A stretch of DNA of 64,000 nucleotides from Nitrospira sp. (GCA_018242665.1 JAFEBL010000005.1:12049-76048), one strand, 5' to 3'; positions 30,235 through 38,984 are shown, counted from the stretch's first letter. Translations and numbers: made by a program. The notes: generated from the sequence alone by a model not told the origin.

Positions 30235-31215
30235 ATGCAGACAGCCTTCGTCATCTCCGCGGGGGAGAGACCCAAACGCTTGGACCTGTTTCTCGTTCAT
30301 CGTGAACCGAAATTATCGAGAGCGGCCCTGCAGCGCATGATCGAAGCCGGGTGGGTGCGAATCAATAGTCGCGTCGCCAAGCCCAGTCAAAGGCTGAAGC
30401 CCGGTGACGTGGTCTGTTTCGACAGTCCCCAGCCTGCGCCACTACTGATTAACGGGCACCATCAGGCCCTCGACATTCTCTTTGAGGATGCTTGCTGCCT
30501 CGTCATCAATAAACCAGCGGGGATCGTGTGTCATCCGGGGCCTGGCCATTGGAACGACACCTTGTTCAATGCATTGCTCGACCACCTGGGACAGACCGGA
30601 GGCGACGGCACCATTGGGCTCGTCCATCGTCTCGACCGGGAGACGTCTGGCGTGCTGGTGGTGGCGAAAACTAAAGCGGCGCATCGGCATCTCGCCGAAC
30701 AATTCGAGCATCATACGGTGACCCGGGAGTACGAAGCGTTAGTCCATGGAGTGCCGCAACCGAGGCGAGGTCTCATCGACCGGGGAATAGGCCCAGAGAT
30801 GGGGAAGCCCACCCGCATGTCGACACACACGTTGAGTCCAAAGCCTTCAGCAACCGCCTATCGGGTGGAGGAAGCCTTTGCAGATATGGCAGCCCATCTG
30901 CTCGTGGTGCCGAGGACTGGACGAACCCATCAAATTCGCGCACATCTTAAGAGCATCGGGCATCCCCTTCTCGGGGACAGCATGTACGGATCACACCAGA
31001 CGTTTCTCGTCGACGGAGCCGCACTTCCCAGGGTCATGTTACACGCGCGCAGACTCGGCTTTCGACATCCGGAACATCACACCTCGCTTGAGTATGATGT
31101 AGACCCACCGGAGGATTTTCAGACTATCCGTAGGAGGCTTCGCGTCCAGGCAGCCGAAGCGATCACTGAAGCGCAAGGCTTGAAATATCCCGGTCAAGAT
31201 GGCGGCGCTGGATGA
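30235..31215 (+). CDS. RluA-family pseudouridine synthase (copy 1)
   Basis: A 326-aa predicted rRNA or tRNA pseudouridine synthase. An N-terminal S4 RNA-binding domain (about 15-75) precedes the catalytic domain. Motif II HRLDRETSGVLVV contains the catalytic Asp. RTGRTHQIRAHL is the conserved late motif. The closest E. coli analogue is RluD (S4 plus catalytic domain), but the rRNA target cannot be set. Its last 53 bp overlap the convergent PilZ gene. A related synthase lies 0.8 kb downstream. Confidence 0.88.
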   Translation: MQTAFVISAGERPKRLDLFLVHREPKLSRAALQRMIEAGWVRINSRVAKPSQRLKPGDVVCFDSPQPAPLLINGHHQALDILFEDACCLVINKPAGIVCHPGPGHWNDTLFNALLDHLGQTGGDGTIGLVHRLDRETSGVLVVAKTKAAHRHLAEQFEHHTVTREYEALVHGVPQPRRGLIDRGIGPEMGKPTRMSTHTLSPKPSATAYRVEEAFADMAAHLLVVPRTGRTHQIRAHLKSIGHPLLGDSMYGSHQTFLVDGAALPRVMLHARRLGFRHPEHHTSLEYDVDPPEDFQTIRRRLRVQAAEAITEAQGLKYPGQDGGAG

Positions 31216-31672
31216 GAAAGAACGGGAAGCGCCCGAAGGCCAAGTGACACCCGACGAGACAGCAGGGTTGCTGAGGACCGGCGGGAAGTTCGGCTGTCCA
31301 TCTCACTTCGAAGAGACTCGATGCACGTTGCGGCTGCAAGGCCGGGTTGTGGAGGGCCAACAATTGCCCACCCTCAGGTTTCTGGTCCAGCAGCAAGAGA
31401 ATGCCTCCCGAACTAATGTTGAGCGAATGCGCTTTTCCAGAAATGATCGGCACCTCCTGCCGTCGTTCCTGCGTCCACCCATACAAGCAAGGCGTTCTCA
31501 CTGGGAACCGTGTATCGATGCGGCGCTCGGGTTGGGTGTGAGGACGAGCGGAGCACATCTGGTTGTCCACAGTGCGGGGGCGTTCGAAGGCTGTTTGGCC
31601 CAGAGAGTTCCTCAGCGACTTGAGAATTCTGTGGATAAAATGTGAGGTCATCGCCGTGTCTTGCTCCAACAA
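31163..31672 (-). CDS. PilZ-domain protein
   Basis: A 169-aa protein with a PilZ-type c-di-GMP-binding domain. The RxxxR element is at 51-55 (RIDTR), the NxSxxG element at 85-90 (NISSGG), and a final strand EVRWTAEL follows. An N-terminal extension of about 45 residues has no known motif. It is antisense to, and overlaps by 53 bp, the 3' end of the first RluA gene. A GGDEF cyclase sits 9 kb away. ATG at residue 8 is an alternative start. Confidence is moderate because it rests on motif matches only. Confidence 0.7.
   Translation of the reverse strand: MLEQDTAMTSHFIHRILKSLRNSLGQTAFERPRTVDNQMCSARPHTQPERRIDTRFPVRTPCLYGWTQERRQEVPIISGKAHSLNISSGGILLLLDQKPEGGQLLALHNPALQPQRASSLFEVRWTAELPAGPQQPCCLVGCHLAFGRFPFFLIQRRHLDRDISSLALQ
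31630..31638. other. Perfect DnaA-box 9-mer
   Basis: TGTGGATAA, the complement of the strong DnaA box TTATCCACA. A one-mismatch box (TTGTCCACA) lies at 31563-31571 and a tandem of related motifs at 31901-31941. A single 9-mer can occur by chance; the cluster is what makes it notable. Confidence 0.4.
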
Positions 31673-31900
31673 CTATGTGACGTCAAATCTCCCTCTTAGA
31701 GAGAGCAATTCGAGTGCCTATTGAAAGTCCAACAGGTAGGTCGCTAACCGCATGATTTTGGTTCGAGGTGAACGTGCAAGTTTGGAATCATGCGCGAGAT
31801 CGGCATCGCGCGCGGCGTCAAAATTTCCACAGGCCTGTCAGAAAGGCGGACGATCAGCATGGGTCAAAACCGCGGAGGAGTGCAGATTGAGGACTGCAGA

Positions 31901-31941
31901 CATGTGGATGGCATGTGGATGACATGTGAATCACATGTGTA
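31901..31941. repeat. 11-bp tandem repeat with DnaA-box-like core
   Basis: Head-to-tail copies start at 31901 (CATGTGGATGG), 31912 (CATGTGGATGA), 31923 (CATGTGAATCA) and 31934 (partial, CATGTGTA). The core TGTGGATGA differs by one base from a DnaA box. The 11-bp period puts each copy on the same helix face, as in protein-binding arrays. The rest of the 365-bp gap 31673-32037 shows no gene; the following rluD-like gene starts 97 bp after the array. Confidence 0.7.
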
Positions 31942-32037
31942 GAGCCGGTGGATGACGCAGGTATCTTGTTTTTGCCGGGTCCCTGTGTCAGCCTACGCAC
32001 GCATTGAGGTGGGTCCCAATCAAACAACCAGAACGGG

Positions 32038-33018
32038 ATGAGAGTGAGCACGACTCCAGTCGAAATTGTGGTGACTGGAGGTGAATCGTCAAAACGCATC
32101 GACGTCTTTCTTGCCAATCGCGATCCTACCTTCTCCCGCTCAGCGTTGCAGCGATTGATCGAGGAGGGCCGCATACAGATCAATGGCCGGACCGTGCGGC
32201 CGAGTCAGAAGATCAAGCCGGGAGACTGCATCAGGTTAGAAGTCCCTCGGCCTGAGCCACTTGATCTCCAGCCCGAAGCGATCCCCTTTGAGATTCTGCA
32301 CGAAGATGCCGATCTATTGGTGCTCAATAAACCCGCGGGTCTAGTCGTGCACCCCGCGCCCGGGAATTGGTCGGGGACACTCGTGAACGCCTTGCTTCAC
32401 CACTTTGCAACATCGGGGGTGACCCCATCCCACGTAGGAGGAAAGGAGCGGCCTGGTCTGGTCCATCGTCTCGACAAAGAAACGTCCGGCGTCATGGTCA
32501 TTGCCAAGACTGATCAGTCTCACCGCGCGTTGGCGGCGCAATTTAAGCTCCATACCATCACTCGAGTCTATGAAGCGTTGATATGGGGGGTGCCGAAGCA
32601 GGGTCATGGTCTGATCGAGTTGGCGATCGGCCGGGATACGAAAGAACGGAAAAAGTTTTCATCCCGAACCACGAAGCCGAAAGCCTCGGCAACCGAGTAT
32701 CAGGTCGAGGCGCGGTATGGAAAGATCGCTGCCCAGGTGCGTCTTACTCCGAGGACCGGGCGTACCCATCAACTACGGGTGCACCTGAACTCGATCAACC
32801 ATCCCATCCTGGGCGATAAGACCTATGGTGGCGCAAAAGTGATGACCCTGTCAGGGATTGCGGTTCCGCGGGTGATGCTCCATGCTCGCACCCTGGGTTT
32901 TACACATCCCACGGGCGGTGAGTATCATCAGTTCGACGTGTCGTTTCCTCCCGATATGGCGCAGGTGCGCGATCAGCTTGTCGAGGCGACGACGCGCGAG
33001 GTGGTGCCAGGGGCGTGA
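32038..33018 (+). CDS. rluD: RluD-like pseudouridine synthase (copy 2)
   Basis: A 326-aa synthase with an N-terminal S4 domain (SKRIDVFLANRDPTFSRSAL) and a catalytic core with HRLDKETSGVMVIAK. RTGRTHQLRVHLNSI and DKTYGG match RluD, which makes pseudouridines 1911, 1915 and 1917 of 23S rRNA. It is the same length as copy 1 and clearly paralogous, but matches the RluD consensus better (NKPAGLVVHPAPG). The symbol is tentative. A downstream GTG (32044) could also serve as start. Confidence 0.85.
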   Translation: MRVSTTPVEIVVTGGESSKRIDVFLANRDPTFSRSALQRLIEEGRIQINGRTVRPSQKIKPGDCIRLEVPRPEPLDLQPEAIPFEILHEDADLLVLNKPAGLVVHPAPGNWSGTLVNALLHHFATSGVTPSHVGGKERPGLVHRLDKETSGVMVIAKTDQSHRALAAQFKLHTITRVYEALIWGVPKQGHGLIELAIGRDTKERKKFSSRTTKPKASATEYQVEARYGKIAAQVRLTPRTGRTHQLRVHLNSINHPILGDKTYGGAKVMTLSGIAVPRVMLHARTLGFTHPTGGEYHQFDVSFPPDMAQVRDQLVEATTREVVPGA

Positions 33019-33077
33019 GTGGGTGCCATCGGTGCAATGTTGAAGGGGCTGTTGGTGGAGTTTACGAAAGGACTGTG

Positions 33078-33500
33078 ATGGAAATTAGTGCCGTACTCGA
33101 TCAGATCGGTGAGTTGATCGCGCAGCTCAAAGGATACGCGTCTAAGTTGCCGACGGTCGTGCATCTCGCCTCCGTGCCGACCGGGGTGAAGCCCAAACCC
33201 GAATCTGTGGAGGCATTTGAGCAGGCGCTCTTGCGATTTCGAGAGCAAAGCGGGCGTACCCCGTTCAGGGCGCTGCAGGACTATCTCATCGAGTCACTTG
33301 AAGCGTTCGAGGTCGGCAATGTGCTGGGCGCGGTGCAGCCGTTGCTCGCTGTCCTCGATCATCTGGAGCGGATGCAGCGCGATAAAGAAATTAAAGTGGT
33401 GTCCGCGGAGGAAAAGCGAATGGGGGAGTACCGCAGCGCGTTGGTCAAAATTCTACCAGGCAGCCAGCCGGAGCTAGAGGGGGCGGGGCGAGGCATGTAG
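33078..33500 (+). CDS. Hypothetical helical protein
   Basis: A 140-aa protein I do not recognise. It is predicted mostly helical and soluble, without signal peptide or Cys. Residues about 5-30 and 55-105 form amphipathic helices (SAVLDQIGELIAQLKGYA; DHLERMQRDKEIKV). GAAAGGA 5-6 nt upstream supports ATG 33078 over the longer frame from 33015. It lies 59 bp after the rluD-like gene on the same strand and may share its transcript. Confidence 0.6.
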   Translation: MEISAVLDQIGELIAQLKGYASKLPTVVHLASVPTGVKPKPESVEAFEQALLRFREQSGRTPFRALQDYLIESLEAFEVGNVLGAVQPLLAVLDHLERMQRDKEIKVVSAEEKRMGEYRSALVKILPGSQPELEGAGRGM

Positions 33501-33603
33501 GGAGCCAATCGTGAGTGTTCAGCGTTGAGTGGTGAGTTGAACGCCAGGTCGTTGGGCAACCATTCCAACACTCACACGTATCCCGTAACACGCGTCCGAC
33601 GAA

Positions 33604-33783
33604 TCAGTGTCCCATCTTCGGTCCAGCTGCATTCGCCCCGGCGGTCACTAGTTGAAACCGGACGGTCGAGCTACAGTGGGGGCACTTGGCACGGACGGTC
33701 TCTTCATCGATGACCTCGTAGTGATCCTGCTTGAGCCACATCAACTGAAAACACTTCGGACAGCTTCGGACTTGCGTTCCCAT
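33604..33783 (-). CDS. 59-aa zinc-ribbon protein
   Basis: A complete small frame: ATG at 33783, stop TGA at 33604-33606. It encodes two CPxC knuckles, CPKC at residues 8-11 and CPHC at 34-37, 22 residues apart, followed by a short strand (STVRFQLV). The pattern is that of MJ0042/FmdB-type zinc ribbons that bind one zinc. AAGGGGAAG lies about 4 nt before the ATG. It is antisense in a gap between two plus-strand genes. Zinc binding is strongly suggested; the partner or nucleic acid is unknown. Confidence 0.75.
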   Translation of the reverse strand: MGTQVRSCPKCFQLMWLKQDHYEVIDEETVRAKCPHCSSTVRFQLVTAGANAAGPKMGH

Positions 33784-33846
33784 GATCTTCCCCTTACACT
33801 ACAGTGGATCGACTCCCCATGCTCGGAGGGATTAATTTAGTACAAG

Positions 33847-34287
33847 ATGCCTCCCGCTCTCAAGACCGGCCAACGACCCATCACATTTTCTGATCGCAAC
33901 GATTTCGACGCGGCACAACTGCTTCAATTGTACCGGCAGGCTCCCTGGGCAAAGGATCGTGCCCTTGAGCAGGTGCAGGCCATGCTCGCACAGACTGACC
34001 TCGTGATTTCAGCCTGGGACGGTTCGCGGCTTGTGGGCTTCGGTCGCGTCCTGACCGACTACGTGTTCCGGGCCTCCATTTGGGATGTCATCGTCGATCG
34101 CCACTATCAAGGCCAGAAGATCGGCACGGAGATTGTGCGGCGCATCCTCGACCATCCGACGCTGCAACCGGTGGAGTTGTTCTGGCTGTGCACGCGTCGG
34201 CCGGGATTCTATGAGCGGCTCGGTTTCAGCGCCAAAGAGCAGACCGGCATGGTCTGGTCCAGAAAGCACTCAGGCCCGCAGACCTAG
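33847..34287 (+). CDS. GNAT-family N-acetyltransferase
   Basis: A 146-aa single-domain acetyl-CoA-dependent acetyltransferase. The acetyl-CoA loop is in RHYQGQKIGTEIVRRIL (Q-G-Q-K-I-G), and the C terminus LCTRRPGFYERLGF is the usual GNAT strand 6-7 region. It lacks extra domains, so the substrate is open. It is convergent with the znuB gene. Confidence 0.85.
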   Translation: MPPALKTGQRPITFSDRNDFDAAQLLQLYRQAPWAKDRALEQVQAMLAQTDLVISAWDGSRLVGFGRVLTDYVFRASIWDVIVDRHYQGQKIGTEIVRRILDHPTLQPVELFWLCTRRPGFYERLGFSAKEQTGMVWSRKHSGPQT

Positions 34288-34372
34288 CTGGTCCCTGTCC
34301 TGTCATCGTCACCGTTTCCCTGCGATTTGCGACACGAGGTCTTGTTGGCCGGAACGTGGTGATCCAGGCGCG

Positions 34373-35194
34373 CTATTCAGGGTGCACGCGATGCAGTCGT
34401 TTCGGGGAGCAGCAGACTGCGAGGAAAAAGAGCGTAGTGGCGAGCAGGACGATGGACGGTCCCGAAGGTAAGTCAAACAGATACGACAGCAGGACGCCCG
34501 TGACCGCGCAGAACACGCCGATCAACATGGAGTAGAGCGTCATCTGTGTGAGGCTGTGGGTCAGTTGATAGGCTGTCGAAGCCGGAATCAGGATCATGGC
34601 AAACACCAGGATGGCGCCCACGGTCTTCAGCGCCACCACCACGGTCAACGCGACCAGAGTCAGCAGAAGATAAAAGATCTGCCGGGCCGGCACACCGGAC
34701 GCTGCAGCCATTTCCTGATCGAAGGCAATGAAGTAGAGCTCCTTCGAGAACAGGAGGATCGTTCCCAATACCCCGACACTCAACCCACCGATCGTCAACA
34801 GTTCCTCCATCGTGACCGACAGCACACTGCCGAACAAATAGCCGTAGACTTCCGGGTTATACGTCTTCATCAGGCCGAGAAACAGAATGGCCAGGGCCAT
34901 AGTCGCGGTGTAGAGAATGCCGATCGACACATCCAGTTTCATGCGGCCTTTTTCCTCCACCCAGCCGGTGATCCAGACCGTCGCGAGGCCGAAGACGATG
35001 GCGAGGCTCAGGGGCGGAAGTCCGAGTAGATAGGCGAGCGTCACGCCGGCAAAGGCGGCATGGGCCGTTCCGGCGCCGGCAAAGGCGAGCCCGCGCAACA
35101 CCACGAACACGCCGATGACGGAACAGACCGATCCGACCAAGGCAGCGGCCAGCAGGGAGCGTTGCATGAAATCGTAGGCGAGCAGTTCGAGCAT
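34373..35194 (-). CDS. znuB: Zinc/metal ABC transporter permease (ZnuB type)
   Basis: A 273-aa permease of the ABC-3 family with about eight membrane helices (e.g. 18-40, 55-80, 90-110, 135-155, 180-210, 220-250). Typical features are FVVLRGLAFAGAGTAHAAFAGVT and LVALTVVVALKTVGAILVFAMILIP-like segments (Gly- and Ala-rich, coupling helix). It is the last gene of the minus-strand znuA-znuC-znuB operon, 103 bp after znuC. Manganese or iron import cannot be excluded from this subunit alone. Confidence 0.9.
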   Translation of the reverse strand: MLELLAYDFMQRSLLAAALVGSVCSVIGVFVVLRGLAFAGAGTAHAAFAGVTLAYLLGLPPLSLAIVFGLATVWITGWVEEKGRMKLDVSIGILYTATMALAILFLGLMKTYNPEVYGYLFGSVLSVTMEELLTIGGLSVGVLGTILLFSKELYFIAFDQEMAAASGVPARQIFYLLLTLVALTVVVALKTVGAILVFAMILIPASTAYQLTHSLTQMTLYSMLIGVFCAVTGVLLSYLFDLPSGPSIVLLATTLFFLAVCCSPKRLHRVHPE

Positions 35195-35297
35195 CGTGTC
35201 AGTCGATCATGAGAAATGTGTCGGATCAGCAGGCCGAGTGGAGCGCGCGATCCGCACCCCGATGGCCCCAGCGCCGGACTCGCCGTTCAGCGTAGCC

Positions 35298-36080
35298 TCA
35301 ATGGTGATGATGGTAATCCTCCACGATCACAAAGTCCTTGTCGGTGATCACCAATTCTTTCCCGTACACCTGGCTCAAAATATCCGGCTGCAATACCTCA
35401 TGCGGCGGGCCGGCCGCAAACAGTTTCGTTTTGAGCAGCACCAACCGATCGACGCGTGAGCGAATCATGTTGATGTCGTGGGTAATCATGAGAATTGTGA
35501 GTTTCAATTGTTGATGCAGCTGCTGGATGAGTTCCACCACGCTATGTTGCGCCGTCAGATCGAGGCCGGTCGTGGGCTCATCCAGCAGGAGAATGCGGGG
35601 TTGTTGCGCCAGTGCTCGCGCAATGAAGACACGTTGCTGTTGCCCACCCGACAGCGCTCCCAGGGCCGAGTCCCGGTGGTGGTCCATGCCGACTTGCGTG
35701 AGGGCCTGCCGGGCGATGTCACGATCCTTTCCTGATGGGCGACGAAACAGGCCGAGCGCGCCGTATCGTCCCATCATGACGGCTTCCAATACGGTGACAG
35801 GAAAATTGCGGTCGAGCATGCCTTTTTGCGGGAGATATCCGATGAGGGCGCGATGGTGGCAACGAAGTTCCTCGCAGGCACAGTCGAGGACGCGGAGCGT
35901 GCCGCGTAACGGGGCCATCAAGCCGAGCACGGCGCGGCACAGGGTGGTTTTCCCCGAGCCGTTCGGGCCGATCACGCCGACGAATTCCGATTCCGGAATG
36001 GTCAGCGAAATATCCTCCAGCGCGATGGTGCCGGGAAATCCGAAGGTGGCATGGTCGAAACGGATAATGGGATGGGTCAT
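35298..36080 (-). CDS. znuC: Zinc ABC transporter ATPase (ZnuC type)
   Basis: A 260-aa ATPase with Walker A GPNGSGKTTL, Q-loop LPQKGMLDRNFPVTVLEAV, signature LSGGQQQRVFIARALAQ, Walker B ILLLDEPTTGLD and switch THDI. The C terminus ends VEDYHHHH; four terminal His residues could bind zinc and sense the substrate, but this is inference. It sits between znuA and znuB. Confidence 0.92.
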   Translation of the reverse strand: MTHPIIRFDHATFGFPGTIALEDISLTIPESEFVGVIGPNGSGKTTLCRAVLGLMAPLRGTLRVLDCACEELRCHHRALIGYLPQKGMLDRNFPVTVLEAVMMGRYGALGLFRRPSGKDRDIARQALTQVGMDHHRDSALGALSGGQQQRVFIARALAQQPRILLLDEPTTGLDLTAQHSVVELIQQLHQQLKLTILMITHDINMIRSRVDRLVLLKTKLFAAGPPHEVLQPDILSQVYGKELVITDKDFVIVEDYHHHH

Positions 36081-36137
36081 GCGCGGCGTGGTCGATGAAG
36101 CTGCTGGGTTGTCGGTCGATGTCCGGTGGAGCGGCGG

Positions 36138-37064
36138 TTATGTCTGTTCCAGGGCCCGGGCCAATTGGAACACATTATAGCGGAGCATGTCGAGGTAGGT
36201 CTCGGTGCCCGGCACGCCTCCGGGAAGCGTCGTCAGCACGGCGATACGTGCGCCGGTTTCTCGTGCCAGCAGTTGCGGAACCTTCTGGTTGAGTTGCACC
36301 TCGGAAATGATGACTCGAATGTGGTCGCGTTTGATGGCCTCGATGAGCGAATGGAGATGTCGAGCAGAAGGTTCCCCCCCGGGTTGGGTGAGGATGGTGC
36401 CTGCAATGCGCAGGTCGTACCGCTGGGCGAAATAGGGCCAGGCCGGGTGATGCACGATGACCGAGCGATTCGGGAGTTGTTTCAAGCGGCTCAATGTTTC
36501 ATCTTGGACGCGCGCGAGCGCCTGGAGATAAGTTGTGGTATTGGTCCGGTAGTCTGTCGCATGGGCCGGATCTGCTGCGACCATGGCGTTGGCAATATGC
36601 TGCACCATCGTGGCGGCTGAAGCCGGATCAAGCCACACGTGGGGATTGCCGGCCTGATGTGCGTGGTCATGTGCATCTTCGGTGGATTCGGGTTGATCGT
36701 GAATCAGCTGAATGTCTTTGGACGTGGTGATGACTTGCAGGGACGCATTGCCGGCATTTTTGACCAGTGACGTGACCCAGATTTCAAGCCCCGCCCCGAC
36801 CTCGAACAACAGGGCCGCCTTCCGGACCGCTACCAAGTCGCTGGGTTTGGGCTGATAGGTATGTTCGCTCTCGTAGCCTGTCATGAGGGAGACGACGCGC
36901 ACATGTGCGCCACCGACCTGTTGCACCCAGTCTTTCAAGACAGGAAGCGTGACGACGATGTTGAGCGGGTCGGCTGCAGCGACGGTGCGAACCGGCGTGG
37001 AGGCGTTCCAGTCGAACGGTGCGGTGAGGGTGATGAACAGCAGACAGAGGATCAGGCGAGACAT
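36138..37064 (-). CDS. znuA: Zinc-binding periplasmic protein (ZnuA type)
   Basis: A 308-aa cluster A-I solute-binding protein. ATG 37064 starts a signal peptide (LILCLLFITLTAPF); a TTG at 37100 would add 12 residues. The zinc-ZnuA trait of a charged, His-rich loop is present (about 145-165: EDAHDHAHQAGNPHVWLDP). His in PHVWLDP and in VIVHHPAWPYFAQRY, and a late Glu (ISEVQLNQKVPQL), are probable metal ligands. The His loop argues for zinc rather than manganese. No clear Zur box was found in the 108 bp towards the divergent start of anmK. Confidence 0.9.
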   Translation of the reverse strand: MSRLILCLLFITLTAPFDWNASTPVRTVAAADPLNIVVTLPVLKDWVQQVGGAHVRVVSLMTGYESEHTYQPKPSDLVAVRKAALLFEVGAGLEIWVTSLVKNAGNASLQVITTSKDIQLIHDQPESTEDAHDHAHQAGNPHVWLDPASAATMVQHIANAMVAADPAHATDYRTNTTTYLQALARVQDETLSRLKQLPNRSVIVHHPAWPYFAQRYDLRIAGTILTQPGGEPSARHLHSLIEAIKRDHIRVIISEVQLNQKVPQLLARETGARIAVLTTLPGGVPGTETYLDMLRYNVFQLARALEQT

Positions 37065-37208
37065 CCGGCGGACGGTAACATCCGATTTCCGCAAAGTCAA
37101 CGCGACGCCCCACGCTGGCTCGCCGCTTGACCCGCTGCCAGCTTTCGATTAGCGTAGCGCACCGAAACCGAAGAGAATGCCAGGGCTGGTGAGGGTGAGG
37201 AACGCAAG

Positions 37209-38393
37209 ATGAAGGTGGTTGGGCTCATGTCCGGAACATCGGCCGATGGGGTCGATGCCGCGTTGGTGAATATCGTTCGGCGGGGCGGCACCTCGCAGAT
37301 CACCCCCTTGGCCTTCGCGTCAGTGCCCTATTCGCGTACTCTGCAGCAACGACTGGTGGATCTCTCGCTTCATGGACAGGTGGCGGAGATCTGCCACATG
37401 AATGCCTATCTGGGGGAGTTGTTTGCGAAGGCGGTGCTTCGTGTGATCCGCAAGGCCAAGTATCGGCCGTCTGATATCGATGTGATTGGATCGCATGGGC
37501 AAACGATTCACCATTTGCCCAAGGGAAGACGGGAGCCGGGCGTGGGGATGGTCCGGTCGACGCTGCAGATTGCAGAGCCGGCCGTCATCGCCGAACGCAC
37601 GGGCATTACGACGGTGGCGAATTTCAGGCCGCGTGACATGGCGGCAGGCGGAGAGGGAGCGCCGCTCGTTCCCTACGCTCATGCGATGGCGTTTGGACAT
37701 GCTCGCCGCAGTCGCCTGGTCGTCAATATCGGCGGAATCAGCAACGTGACCTATCTCCCTGCGGGAGGGGGCATACAAGAGTTGCGCGCGTGTGACACCG
37801 GTCCCGGCAACATGGTGTTGGACGAGATTGTGCGGGTAGCGACAGGGGGAACACGTTCGTACGATGCCGGGGGCCGTATGGCGCGGCAGGGATTGGTCAA
37901 TCAGGCGTTGCTCCGAGAACTCATGGCCCATCCATTCCTCATTCGGCGTCCGCCAAAGTCGACCGGGAGAGAGGAATTCGGTGCCCCGTTTGTTCAGGCG
38001 CTCCTGGCCAGGCAGCGAAAAGCGCGGTGGTCCGTCGAGGAGCTGTTGGCGACCTGTGCGGCCTGGACCGCGGAGGCGATCGGCTCCTGCAGGCGATGGA
38101 TTACGGGTGAGATTGATGAGGTGATCGTCGGTGGCGGCGGCGTGCACAACCGCGCCATCATGGATGCGCTGTGCGGGGTGTTCGCGCCGTCGAGGGTGTT
38201 GACGTTCGACGAGTGCGGATGGAGCAGCCGCGCGTTTGAAGCCACCGCATTTGCCCTCCTGGCTCACGACATGCTCTACGGGCAGTGCACGAATGTCCCG
38301 GGCGTGACGGGCGCACGCCATCCCGTGGTGTTGGGTACGGTGGTGCCAGGAGGAACGCGTCTGCCGGTTTTGCATGCACGGCGTCTCCGCTGA
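37209..38393 (+). CDS. anmK: Anhydro-N-acetylmuramic acid kinase
   Basis: A 394-aa kinase that opens and phosphorylates 1,6-anhydro-MurNAc during cell-wall recycling. It begins KVVGLMSGTSADGVDAALV (phosphate loop), with GSHGQTIHH, NIGGISNVTYLP and DTGPGN in the right order. Overlap in role with the lytic transglycosylase gene 4 kb away, which produces anhydro-muropeptides, is plausible. It is the first gene of a short plus-strand pair. Confidence 0.94.
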   Translation: MKVVGLMSGTSADGVDAALVNIVRRGGTSQITPLAFASVPYSRTLQQRLVDLSLHGQVAEICHMNAYLGELFAKAVLRVIRKAKYRPSDIDVIGSHGQTIHHLPKGRREPGVGMVRSTLQIAEPAVIAERTGITTVANFRPRDMAAGGEGAPLVPYAHAMAFGHARRSRLVVNIGGISNVTYLPAGGGIQELRACDTGPGNMVLDEIVRVATGGTRSYDAGGRMARQGLVNQALLRELMAHPFLIRRPPKSTGREEFGAPFVQALLARQRKARWSVEELLATCAAWTAEAIGSCRRWITGEIDEVIVGGGGVHNRAIMDALCGVFAPSRVLTFDECGWSSRAFEATAFALLAHDMLYGQCTNVPGVTGARHPVVLGTVVPGGTRLPVLHARRLR

Positions 38394-38408
38394 TCGACTC
38401 GGATCCGT

Positions 38409-38927
38409 ATGGAATTGCTGTATCCCATTTTAGGTATTGGCGCAGTGGTCTTCCTCGGAAGTCTGGCCTGGGAGACATTCGGTCGGCGTCGCACATCCGA
38501 GGTCCCGGTGAGCAGCCCTCCATCGGGCATGACGTTCGCCGTCAAACCGCTGCTGACCGATCAGGAGGTGCAACTCTACAACCTGCTGCGGTTGGCGGTG
38601 GAGGATCGGTATCTGCTGTTCACGCAAATCCCGCTCTGGAGCATCGTGGATCTCCGGGCACCCTCCGGGACAGCACCGGCCAAGACGCTTCGTGAATTGG
38701 CGTTCACACGCGCGACGTTTGTGTTGGTGCATCCAGGCAGCCGGTTGGTTGAAAAAGTGGTGCAAGTGGATCCGCCGGTACCACACGATGCGCCGGATGC
38801 GGCACACGATGCGATGTTTGACGGAGCGCTTCGGGCAGCCGGGGTTCAACTCGTGCGATTGAGCCCGCTGCACACCTATACCGTGCCGGGCCTCGTGACG
38901 GTGTTGGATCTTGCAGATCCCGACTGA
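38409..38927 (+). CDS. DUF2726-domain membrane-anchored protein
   Basis: A 172-aa protein with an N-terminal membrane helix (about 4-22) and a soluble domain (about 45-170). The pattern of LLTDQEVQLYNLLRLAVED, a Trp-Ser-Ile-Val segment, FVLVHPGSRLVEKVVQVD and FDGALRAAGVQLVRL fits DUF2726, a nuclease-fold-like domain of unknown role. It follows anmK by 15 bp. Confidence 0.65.
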   Translation: MELLYPILGIGAVVFLGSLAWETFGRRRTSEVPVSSPPSGMTFAVKPLLTDQEVQLYNLLRLAVEDRYLLFTQIPLWSIVDLRAPSGTAPAKTLRELAFTRATFVLVHPGSRLVEKVVQVDPPVPHDAPDAAHDAMFDGALRAAGVQLVRLSPLHTYTVPGLVTVLDLADPD

Positions 38928-38984
38928 GGCCTCGCGACCGCCTCAGCAGCCGGACCGGCAGCATCGACTGGCTGTCTGCTGCCG

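Noticed and set aside
31854-32183. Small minus-strand frame over the 11-bp repeat array
   Set aside because: Its product is built partly from the repeat (HVIHMSSTCHPHV-like) and has no conservation signal.
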